Positions 56,836 to 64,000 of a stretch of DNA of 64,000 nucleotides are shown here, piece by piece. Numbering within the stretch: the first letter of the stretch is position 1; every line of letters begins with the position of its first letter. Under the pieces are notes generated by a model that saw only the letters and a program-made list of their open reading frames with translations, ran no database searches and was not told the DNA's origin. The stretch spans positions 186,001 through 250,000 of the forward strand of contig CP091737.1 in assembly GCA_022010055.1 (NCBI GenBank). Reading direction: 5' to 3'. The translations under genes and the position numbers were made by a program. Origin of the DNA: Treponema sp. (lineage in GTDB: Bacteria; Spirochaetota; Spirochaetia; Treponematales; Treponemataceae).

Positions 56836-57680
56836 ATGGTAAAAGAGCATATGCGCCTTGAAGCTGCCTTCTTTGAATCTGTCCGCGTTCTTGTAATGCG
56901 TATTTTATATAATCCATCTGGCAAGAAATTTTCCCTCAAAGAAATCAATGACCGCATAAATGAACTTCTCAAACAGTCAGTAAAATCAGATGGAGTTATA
57001 AATCTTTTCTCTGATGTTGGGGAAAAAGTAAATCTCTTTGACCCGACCTTCCTCGAAAATATTTCAAAGATGAAAGAAAAGAACCTCGCTGTAGAAATGC
57101 TTAAGAAACTCATCGATGAGCAGGTAAAAGTTTACAAGCGCACAAACCTCGTAAAATCAGAAGCCTTCAGCGAATTCATTCAGCAAACCTTAAACCGCTA
57201 CCTGAACGGAATGCTTACAAACGAAGAAGTAATTCAGGAACTCTTGAAACTTGCAAAAGAAATGCTCCACGCCAGCGAGGAAGGAAACAAACTCGGTCTT
57301 ACTGACGAAGAACTCGCCTGCTATGATGCGCTCACAAAACCAGAAGCAGTAAAAGATTTCTATTCCAACGAAGACTTGGTTGACTCACAAAAGAACTCAC
57401 CGAAACTCTCCGTAAAAACAAAACCATCGACTGGCAGAAAAAAGAATCAGCTCGTGCCAAAATGCGAATGATTGTTAAGAAGCTTCTAAAGAAATATAAA
57501 TATCCGTCAGAAGGACAGGAAGATGCTTTGAAAACTGTAATCAGTCAGTGCGAACTTTGGACCGATAATGTTGCAGATTATGAAGATACAGTTTCATATT
57601 CTATAAATGATGATTATGGTAATCTAAAAGTTGCAGAAACAACTTCAGACTACGGAAAAAAAACTTCAATATTAAACTAG
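56836..57680 (+). pseudogene. hsdR: Type I restriction subunit HsdR, C-terminal remnant
   Basis: About 281 residues matching only the HsdR C-terminal helical domain (LGLTDEELACYDALTKPEAV, then KKESARAKMRMIVKKLLKKY). The nuclease and helicase parts (over 600 aa) are missing. One further base is lost near 57380. With the decayed hsdM it shows that the middle of a type I operon, including hsdS and most of hsdR, was removed. The region 56605-56835 between is non-coding. Confidence 0.8.
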
Positions 57681-58190
57681 TGGAAGAATAAACTCTGGAA
57701 GCATCTCCCCCGCAAATCCAAACTCCCGCTCCCCAAACAGCACCAGCGTAATCTCATCAAAATCATCCTGATGCAGTTTCATCGTCTCAATTGCCACCCT
57801 AATAGCATCTCTCTGCGGATACCCATACACGCCGGCAGAAATCAGAGGAAAAGCAATTGTCTTAAGGCCTTTTTCTTTTGCAAGCTTCAAAGAATTTTCA
57901 TAGCAGGAAGTCAAAAGTGTCTCAGACTCTGCAGGACTATGTTCATAATAAATCGGACCAACAGTGTGGATTACAAATCGTGCTGGTAGTTTATATCCTT
58001 TTGTGATTTTAGCTTCTCCTGTTTTGCAGCCGTGAAGAGTACGACATTCTGCAAGAAGTTCAGGACCTGCTGCGTGGTGGATTGCACCATCAACACCGCC
58101 GCCACCAAGAAGACTGGAATTTGCAGCATTTACAATTGCATCGCAGCACAGTCTTGTAATGTCACCTTTGATAATTTTGATTTTTCCCAT
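57672..58190 (-). CDS. Macrodomain protein (O-acetyl-ADP-ribose deacetylase type)
   Basis: 172 aa, intact. Macrodomain blocks: IIKGDITRLCCDAIVNAANS, LLGGGGVDGAIHHAAG, KGYKLPARFVIHTVGP, IAFPLISAGVYGYP. It binds or hydrolyses ADP-ribose derivatives; YmdB-like members also modulate RNase III activity in E. coli, which is notable with the RNase III gene next door. Its 3' end overlaps the hsdR remnant by 9 bases, and its start is 2 bases after the tRNA-like element. Confidence 0.92.
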   Translation of the reverse strand: MGKIKIIKGDITRLCCDAIVNAANSSLLGGGGVDGAIHHAAGPELLAECRTLHGCKTGEAKITKGYKLPARFVIHTVGPIYYEHSPAESETLLTSCYENSLKLAKEKGLKTIAFPLISAGVYGYPQRDAIRVAIETMKLHQDDFDEITLVLFGEREFGFAGEMLPEFILPLV

Positions 58191-58192
58191 AA

Positions 58193-58318
58193 TGGAGCTG
58201 ATCGGACTTGAATCCTTATATAATTGTAAATTAATAAAAAAACAGTCTAGTGGACTATTTTTTTTATTAATTATCCATCAACAAATTGTAGCGCTCTAGC
58301 CAGGTGAGCTACAGCCCA
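58193..58318 (-). other. tRNA-like sequence interrupted by a hairpin
   Basis: On the minus strand, TGGGCTG plus the A-box D arm TAGCTCACCTGGCTAGAGCG open the element and GATTCAAGTCCGATCAGCTCCA closes it; acceptor halves pair for about six of seven positions. Between them lies an AT-rich 19-20-bp hairpin (58229-58272, core AGTC/GACT) instead of a normal anticodon and variable region. No proper anticodon stem can be drawn. Probably a degenerate or interrupted tRNA gene. Confidence 0.5.
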
Positions 58319-58330
58319 GATGTTTATATA

Positions 58331-58450
58331 AACCAGTTTTTAAGCTTCAGTTTCAAAACTGGTTACTTTAAAATGCGATGTTTAAAATAGCACTATTTGT
58401 GCTGTTTTAAACTCGACGACTTGTTCAATAACGAAGTCATTGAACAAGTC
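58331..58450 (+). ncRNA. Three-hairpin element, copy B
   Basis: Hairpin 1 AACCAGTTTT / AAAACTGGTT (loop with CTTCAG); linker of 15 bases; hairpin 2 GTTTAAAATAGCAC / GTGCTGTTTTAAAC (14 bp); linker TCGAC; hairpin 3 GACTTGTTCAAT / ATTGAACAAGTC (12 bp). It matches copy A at 52406-52508 in order, linkers and loop motif while stems co-vary. Here it lies in the 324-base gap between the macrodomain and MazG-like genes with no downstream gene on its strand. Confidence 0.7.
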
Positions 58451-58514
58451 AATTATATCACAATTCTGTGTATTTTTTATTGCTTCCTTTCGCTTTTTCT
58501 ACCGGATATTTTGC

Positions 58515-58835
58515 TTAATTCATTGTCATTTTCATATTGATGATTTCATCTTCATCAAGGTCTAGTTTATCCAGCAGATTACGGCAGTACACCATAACAT
58601 CAGCGAGTGGATAAGTAAATGCTACAAAAACCCTTTCGGCTTTTTGTTTAACGCATTTGCTATTAATAATCTTTACATGTTGCAAATCATAATCCTTATC
58701 TGACCACTGAAAGCATTCTAAAAGCTCATTTGCCTCAATCGAAATTGATTTTGCAAGATTTGTTGGTGTGTGGAACTGATCCCAGTCGCGGTCTGCGGTA
58801 AATTTTCTGATTCTGTTTATTGTTTGTTCTGTCAT
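58515..58835 (-). pseudogene. MazG-like nucleotide pyrophosphohydrolase, damaged
   Basis: Begins as a normal MazG-like/dCTPase protein (RDWDQFHTPTNLAKSISIEA, NELLECFQWSDKDYDLQHVK) and resumes with LADVMVYCRNLLDKLDLD. About 21 unrelated residues sit where the metal-binding EE before LAD is expected; their DNA is a palindrome (58617-58658). The stop TAA at 58517-58515 is followed in frame by AKYPVEKAKGSNKKYTEL, the family's usual tail, so it is also a nonsense change. Both argue for loss of activity. Confidence 0.75.
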
Positions 58836-58950
58836 GTTATTTTTATATCGCAAATGTTTATTTTTTGCACTACAAAACGGGACTTCTATTGCAATATTTT
58901 TAAACTACAAGTTTACAGATTTCTATCCGAATCAATGCTACCCTTTATAT

Positions 58951-59702
58951 ATGCGTCCTACAAAAAGTAAAGAACAGCTGGCCTATTATAAACATCTGCT
59001 TGCTATCGATAAAAAAAGAAATGAATTAGCCAATCGTAAAGATGATGAAGATAATTATATTGAAATTCCCAGAATGCTTATTGGATACAAAATCAAGCTT
59101 ATTCCTGTAGATTCATTGAAAATCGAGATGATGGTCTTGCAGAAGCTGTTGCCGCATCTACTTCATGGTTTCGTTTTTCTGATAAGCCATTCAGGTTATG
59201 CAGTTTAAAAAGTTATCGATGCGAATTTAGAAATAATCTGTTTTATTGGGATTGCTATGAAAAGGATGAATTTGAAAGCGAATATTTCCAGAACAAAGTC
59301 TTTAAGAAAGGACATCTCAAACTTCTGGATATTTGTGAAAAAGATTTTGTAAAACTTAGTGAATCTGCAAAAAAATATTTTGTTCAGGGATTTAAGGAAT
59401 ATGACAAACACGGTAATCCTGTTTACATCTATCATCCTGATATCCCAAGAACTTATGTCCGTGAATATGAAGAAAAACTCTTCTGGAATCGTCTTTATAT
59501 TCCTGATGGCCAAGCTTTATCTGAAAAGAAAAAACTTGATAACTGGCTTAATTACAAAAGAGAATGTGAACTCTGGCATTATGAAGGCTGGAAAACAAGC
59601 CGCTACCGCAAATGGGAACGAAATGTACAACACAAACAAATTAGAGCTGAAACAAAAATTGAATTGTCAAAAGCTATCAATGAATATTTTGAAACAGAAT
59701 AA
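58951..59702 (+). CDS. Hypothetical protein, unrecognised
   Basis: About 250 aa after restoring one A near 59115. Starts MRPTKSKEQLAYYKHLLAID, and the second half is rich in Tyr/Trp/Lys/Glu (YWDCYEKDEFESEYF, VYIYHPDIPRTYVREY, LWHYEGWKTSRYRKWER). No signal peptide or membrane segment. The part after 59208 has no start codon of its own, so it is readable only with the repair. I do not recognise the family. The start is uncertain, since no clear ribosome-binding site precedes it. Confidence 0.55.
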
Positions 59703-59716
59703 TTTATCTCGTTATT

Positions 59717-60219
59717 TTATATAATCTTCCCCCGGTTCTTCTTTATCTCGCTTCTGATTTTTTTCAATTTTAATTTGCGCTCTTTGCTGGCCTTAGTCGG
59801 CTTTGTTTTGATTCTTTTTTTAGGAATAACCAAGGCCTGCACAATCCTGTTTTCAAGGCGGGAAAGTGCAATTTCTCGATTACGCTCCTGGTAGCGCTCA
59901 TACGTCGCTTCGCTCCGTTTGCATGAGAGGAAATTATTTAACACGCCGCTCTCGCGGCTAGCGCATCATCAACATCGAGGAAAAGACAGTCTTCCTTATT
60001 GATGATAGCGGCTAGCTTTGAACGAAGACGAATAAGTTCTGCATCAGTAAGTCCACCCAGAGAAGTAACGGGAATAACAAGATGAACCTTTGTGTTCACC
60101 TTGTTTACGTTCTGGCCGCCGTTACCACCGCTGCGGGCAAAAGTCATCTGAGAATTATTGATTATGGATTCGTGTAGCTTTGCATGGTTCATTGTTTCTA
60201 TTGTAGTCATTTTATTCAT
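59717..60219 (-). CDS. arfB: ArfB-like (YaeJ) ribosome-rescue hydrolase, interrupted
   Basis: Release-factor fold without a decoding domain; GGQ motif in ARSGGNGGQNVNKVNTKVHL hydrolyses peptidyl-tRNA on stalled ribosomes, and the C-terminal basic tail (RIKTKPTKASKERKLKLKKI) enters the mRNA channel. About 25-30 extra codons with palindromes (59893-59974) split the domain before QERNREIALSRL, together with a one-base frame break and a stop at 59938. It may be inactive, or a sequence error plus a tolerated insertion. The start among three ATGs is unclear. Confidence 0.75.
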
Positions 60220-60237
60220 TGTTCTCTATAACCTTCA

Positions 60238-61140
60238 TTATTGCTTAATCAAAAACTCATCCATCCTTTCTGCATTTCCAGAATCTTCATCTGGATAACC
60301 AACTGGATTCAGCTTCAGATGGATTATTCTTCCATCCCCCTGAACCAGCTCTTTTGTGCGTACAGAATGAGTATGACCTGCAAGCCAGATGCTTTTATCC
60401 TTCAGCTGGTCCAGGTATTTCTGGCCATTAAAATAAAAGAAGGTTGTATAAACATCATCTTCATAGATTTTTTCAACGCCAAAGAAAAGAGGAATATAGT
60501 GGGTCAATATGATATCCGGCTTTTGCGAAACCACGTGATCCAGTTTTTTCATTTGAGAAGTAAGAATATCCTTATGAACATTTCCCATATATTCCCAGTT
60601 GCGGTAATCAAACCAGCGTTTCCAGTAACAAAGAAACTTTGCCATATTTCCTTCCGGCTCAGGCTCAACTTTATAAGCCCAGCAGAAATCATTGAATGCC
60701 ATCGTTCCGCCAAACTTCACGCCTTCAAACTCTTCGACTGTTCCATCAAGAATCGAAACATTTCCAAGTTTTGAAACTTCTGCTTTCAGAAAGTCCAGTT
60801 TTGCCTGCGTTTCGGTAAAGGGATTGTTTCGGAAGTATGATTCATTATGAACCGTCAAATCATGATTTCCAAAGACTACAAAAATCTTTTTATAGCGGGG
60901 TGAAACTGCCTTGTAAAATTCCACAAAGAGATGCGGATCATCACAGGTGTCACCTGCCACGCAAAGGACATCCGCTGGTTTGAGTGCATTGTTTATGTAG
61001 TTTTCCAGACTTACGCGATGATTTATGTAATGGTACGAGGCGTCAAGGCACGCTTCGCTTAAAGCCTTGACATCCTCGTTTCGCTGGTTTGTTTTAAACC
61101 AGTGATCAACGTGCAAGTCGCTTGTCATGTAGATTGTCAT
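60238..61140 (-). CDS. Calcineurin-like metallophosphoesterase
   Basis: 300 aa, frame intact. Metal sites: TSDLHVDHW (DxH), VAGDTCDD (GDxxD), FGNHDLT (GNHD), ILTHYIPLFFG and AGHTHS (GHxH). Substrate unknown. Residues about 16-35 are encoded by a palindrome (61036-61102) located between the first and second metal motifs, a surface-loop position. It sits 18 bases upstream of the ArfB-like gene on the same strand. Confidence 0.88.
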   Translation of the reverse strand: MTIYMTSDLHVDHWFKTNQRNEDVKALSEACLDASYHYINHRVSLENYINNALKPADVLCVAGDTCDDPHLFVEFYKAVSPRYKKIFVVFGNHDLTVHNESYFRNNPFTETQAKLDFLKAEVSKLGNVSILDGTVEEFEGVKFGGTMAFNDFCWAYKVEPEPEGNMAKFLCYWKRWFDYRNWEYMGNVHKDILTSQMKKLDHVVSQKPDIILTHYIPLFFGVEKIYEDDVYTTFFYFNGQKYLDQLKDKSIWLAGHTHSVRTKELVQGDGRIIHLKLNPVGYPDEDSGNAERMDEFLIKQ

Positions 61141-61274
61141 AATTATTTTTCCAAAGATTTTTTTTGATGATTTAATTGTATGATTAGTTTTTTTAGTATC
61201 AAAGTTAAGAAACTTTGACTTATCGTGATTTATTTTAACAAAAATCCCAAAAAAATATGGTATAATGATTGTCC

Positions 61275-61487
61275 ATGCAGGTAGACTATAAAAAACTATG
61301 GATCCGGCTCATCGAAAAAGGAATTAAAAACAAAACGGACTTAATCCCTCTAGCTGGAATTTCAACAAATATTCTGGCCAAACTGAATAAAGGCGAATAT
61401 GTTTCCATGAACAGTCTTGCTAAAATTTGCAGGGCCCTTGATTGCGATATTGGGGATATTTGCGTGATAAATGAAGTTAATAAATAA
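61275..61487 (+). CDS. Small Cro/CI-type helix-turn-helix regulator
   Basis: 70 aa, HTH of the YozG/XRE type: KTDLIPLAGISTNILAKLNK and SLAKICRALDCDIGDI. ATG 61275 chosen over the upstream TTG. It precedes the type I hsdM by 25 bases, so it is the likely controller of that operon. Confidence 0.88.
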   Translation: MQVDYKKLWIRLIEKGIKNKTDLIPLAGISTNILAKLNKGEYVSMNSLAKICRALDCDIGDICVINEVNK

Positions 61488-61512
61488 TCAGATAATTCTT
61501 TTGGAGAAATAA

Positions 61513-63914
61513 ATGGCAGTTAAAAAATCACAACTCTACAGTTCACTTTGGGCAAGCTGCGACAAGCTTCGCGGCGGTATGGATGCCTCTCAATATAAAG
61601 ACTACATTCTGACTCTTCTGTTTATAAAATACGTTTCAGACAAATATAAAGATGACCCTTATGGCGCAATAGCGATTCCAGATGGAGCAAGTTTTGAAAA
61701 TCTTGTCGCATTAAAAGGAAACAAAAACATAGGCGAAGAAATCGACAAATTGATTGCAAAGCTTGCGGAAGCAAACAATCTTACAGGAATCATAAATAAC
61801 GCTCACTTTAACGATGAATCAAAAATCGGCAAGGGCGATGAAATGGTGGACAAGCTTACAGGCCTTATTGCCATTTTTCAAAAACCGGAACTTGATTTTA
61901 AAAACAACAAGGCGGAAGATGATGATCTTATCGGCGACGCCTACGAATATCTTATGCGAAACTTTGCCACCGCCAGCGGAAAGAGCAAGGGACAGTTCTA
62001 TACACCTGCCGAAGTAAGCCGCATTCTTGCAAAAGTAATCGACATATCAAATTGTACAGATAAAAACGCAACAATCTATGACCCGGCTTGTGGTTCTGGT
62101 TCACTCTTGATTCGCGCCGCAAATGAAGCTCCATTCCCGCTTGCAATTTACGGTCAGGAAAAAGATATTTCCACCGCTGGTCTTGCAAAAATGAATGTAG
62201 TCCTCCATAACATTCCTTCCGGAGAAATTCATTCAGACAACACTTTTTCTGACCCATGGTATAAAGATGATAATGATGACACCAAGCTCCGAAAGTTCGA
62301 TTACATCGTAGCAAATCCTCCGTTCAGCATGAAAAACTGGATGGACGGTTTAAAGCCTTATGGCCGCTTTGATGATTATGACGAGCTTCCTCCAGAGAAA
62401 AACGGAGACTACGCATGGCTTTTGCATATCATCAAATCAATGAAAAATAACACTGGTAAGGCTGCCGTAATTCTTCCCCACGGAGTTTTGTTCCGCGGAA
62501 ATGCAGAAGAATCAATCCGCAAGAACATAATCGACCGTCATCTTATTAAAGGAATAATCGGACTTCCTGCAAACCTTTTTTATGGAACTGGAATCCCAGC
62601 CTGCATCATTGTTCTGGATAAAGAAAACACAGCAAATCGTACCGGCATTTTTATGATTGATGCCAGCCACGGTTTTATAAAAGACGGAGATAAAAACCGT
62701 CTTCGCGAGCAGGATATTTACAAAATTGTAACAACCTTTAATTCAATGACCGAGGTTCCAGGCTTCAGCCGTTTTGTTCCTTTTGCAGAAGTCATCGAAA
62801 AGAACGCCTATAATCTGAATATTCCTCGCTACATCGATTCAAGCGAAAAAGAAGATTTGCAGAGCATCGAGGCTCATCTTTATGGTGGAATCCCGCAGGA
62901 AGATATAGACAATATTCCTCACTTCTGGAATGTCTTTCCGAATCTAAAAAAAGAAATCTTTGGTGAATACACAGGACGAAAAGGCTTTTACAAACTGCTT
63001 ATTCAAAAAGATGATGTTCACAAAACAATCACAGAAAACGCAGAATTTCTTGAATACAACAAAAAGGTAAACAGAGCCTTTGAAGAATGGAAGGCATTTG
63101 CAAATCCAATTCTTACAAATCTAAAGCCAGCAGATTCAAACAAAGAAATCATCCTGAAGCTTTCAGAAGAAATTCTTTCTAAATTCACAAAACTCGAACT
63201 GCTGGATAAATACGATGTTTATCAGGTGCTTCTTGCTTACTGGAACGAAACAATGAATGATGATGTCCTTCTTGTCATTCAGGATGAACTTGGTTACAAG
63301 CTTGCAAAAATAACTGATGATATAAAGGAAGAGCCAAAAGAAAGCAAAAAAGCAAAGAAAGATTCCTCAAAAGAAAAAAAGCCAAAGGAGCCAAAAGTAA
63401 TCGGCTGGGAAGGCCGCCTTATTCCAAAGCAGATTGTTCTTGACGCTTTTTTTGAAAGCGAGCAGAAAGCAATTACAGATGCGGAAGAAAAGCTTAGTCA
63501 GACAGAAAGCGAGTTTGAAGAATTTGTAGAAGAAAACTGCGTCGATGACGCTGAAGATGATGACCTTTCGCAGGAGCCTGAAATTCTTAAAAAGTTCAAG
63601 GCTTATGAAGCTTCTATAAAATCACAAAAGAAAACAATTGCCGACCTCAAAAAGAAGCTGGACGAAAACTGCCGCAAACGCTACGACTCTTTTACCGATA
63701 CAGAAATAACAGACCTTCTTGTAAACCGCAAATGGTACAAAACAATCGATCAGGGAATCCAGAACCTTTATGTAACAGTTGCAAATCATCTTACAAACGA
63801 ATTGTTGAACTCTACGAGCGATATGAAAACACATTGCCAGAACTCACTGCAAAACTTGCAGAAGAAGAAAAAGAAGTTTCCGCTCATCTTGCTCAGATGG
63901 GATTTAAGTTGTAG
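61513..63914 (+). CDS. hsdM: Type I restriction-modification methyltransferase subunit HsdM (long form)
   Basis: 800 aa after repair. HsdM_N helical region (LWASCDKLRGGMDASQYKDY), SAM motif YDPACGSGSLLIRA, GQFYTPAEVSRIL and catalytic IVANPPFSMKNW, all intact. After about residue 480 it continues with a long charged segment including a Lys/Glu-rich linker and a coiled coil (KKTIADLKKKLDENCRKRY), as in the 800-aa HsdM class. One A is missing near 63800, restoring RIVELYERYENTLPEL and stop 63914. Complete in contrast to the decayed hsdM at 53947. Confidence 0.93.
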
Positions 63915-63920
63915 GAGCAG

Positions 63921-64000
63921 ATGATGAAGCAGAATCTAATTGAAACAGTGAACGAGTATCTTTCTCTTGGAATAAATCAGCAGCTTGATTATGAAAAATT
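63921..64000 (+). CDS. Start of a gene in the type I operon, cut by the window end
   Basis: ATG 63921 after GTAGGAG opens MMKQNLIETVNEYLSLGINQ then QLDYEK. Only 26 residues are visible. The wording resembles the N-terminus of Fic-family proteins found inside type I operons, but hsdS or another accessory gene is not excluded. Confidence 0.45.
   Translation, partial: MMKQNLIETVNEYLSLGINQQLDYEK

Noticed and set aside
58193..58318. Functional tRNA-Gln (loop reads TTG)
   Set aside because: The anticodon stem does not pair and a 44-base hairpin interrupts the molecule, so a working tRNA is unlikely.
52406..58450. Integron attC sites
   Set aside because: The conserved attC end motifs are absent, each element has three separate hairpins, and no integrase gene is visible.
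1..64000. Insertion sequences or prophage
   Set aside because: No transposase, integrase, capsid or terminase genes were found; only small non-coding repeats are present.

Overview
The window looks like a chromosomal piece of a host-associated, strictly anaerobic spirochaete, most likely a gut or rumen Treponema. Supporting this are an oxygen-independent ribonucleotide reductase (nrdD/nrdG), a 2[4Fe-4S] ferredoxin, a rubredoxin-fused flavoprotein, RNase Y, a group-X-type phosphofructokinase, several small spirochaete-style lipoproteins and an AT-leaning base composition. The genus is inferred from gene content only; there is no rRNA here.

Bases 1 to about 51,900 are core chromosome. In order they carry: the 3' part of glycogen phosphorylase; an acyl-CoA ligase; a glycine riboswitch driving an Ala/Gly:Na+ symporter; a secreted GH3 enzyme; a DTW-domain tRNA modifier; a SulP transporter; nrdDG under two NrdR-like boxes; adenosine deaminase with a coupled methyltransferase; mnmG; RNase Y; a flavoprotein-rubredoxin; DAHP synthase; a CAAX-type protease; a solitary DNA methyltransferase; a very divergent PurH; and MraY. 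A run of small lipoproteins and exported proteins follows (29.9-36.1 kb), then lemA with two TPM-domain genes, phosphofructokinase coupled to a metallo-beta-lactamase-fold enzyme, deoC, ferredoxin, an M23 peptidase, a candidate C-rich small RNA, PBP1A with a ParB-domain gene, an acyltransferase, NifU-C with SlyD, shikimate kinase and a PrsW-like protease.

An accessory island starts right after an initiator tRNA gene (51,943-52,015) and runs to the window end. It holds a HipA-like kinase with a C-terminal winged helix, preceded by a helically phased operator-like array. Next are a decayed type I restriction locus (hsdM with an internal TAG and a damaged motif I, and an hsdR tail), an intact RNase III with two dsRBD-like regions sitting between the two remnants, a macrodomain protein, an interrupted tRNA-like element, a damaged MazG-like gene, an unrecognised gene, an ArfB-like release factor, a phosphoesterase, a small Cro-like regulator, and a second type I hsdM followed by the start of another gene. 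Two copies of a three-hairpin element (52,406-52,508 and 58,331-58,450), with compensatory stem changes, bracket the kinase/RNase III/macrodomain segment. Three neighbouring genes carry palindromes inside their reading frames. These are the most novel signals.

About 25 genes are split by frameshifts, nearly all repaired by restoring one or two bases in a short homopolymer, including essential genes (rny, mraY-neighbour aroG, nrdD, PBP1A). I read most of these as consensus errors of the assembly, not as pseudogenes, and give the full gene span for each. Exceptions where real decay is likely are flagged.
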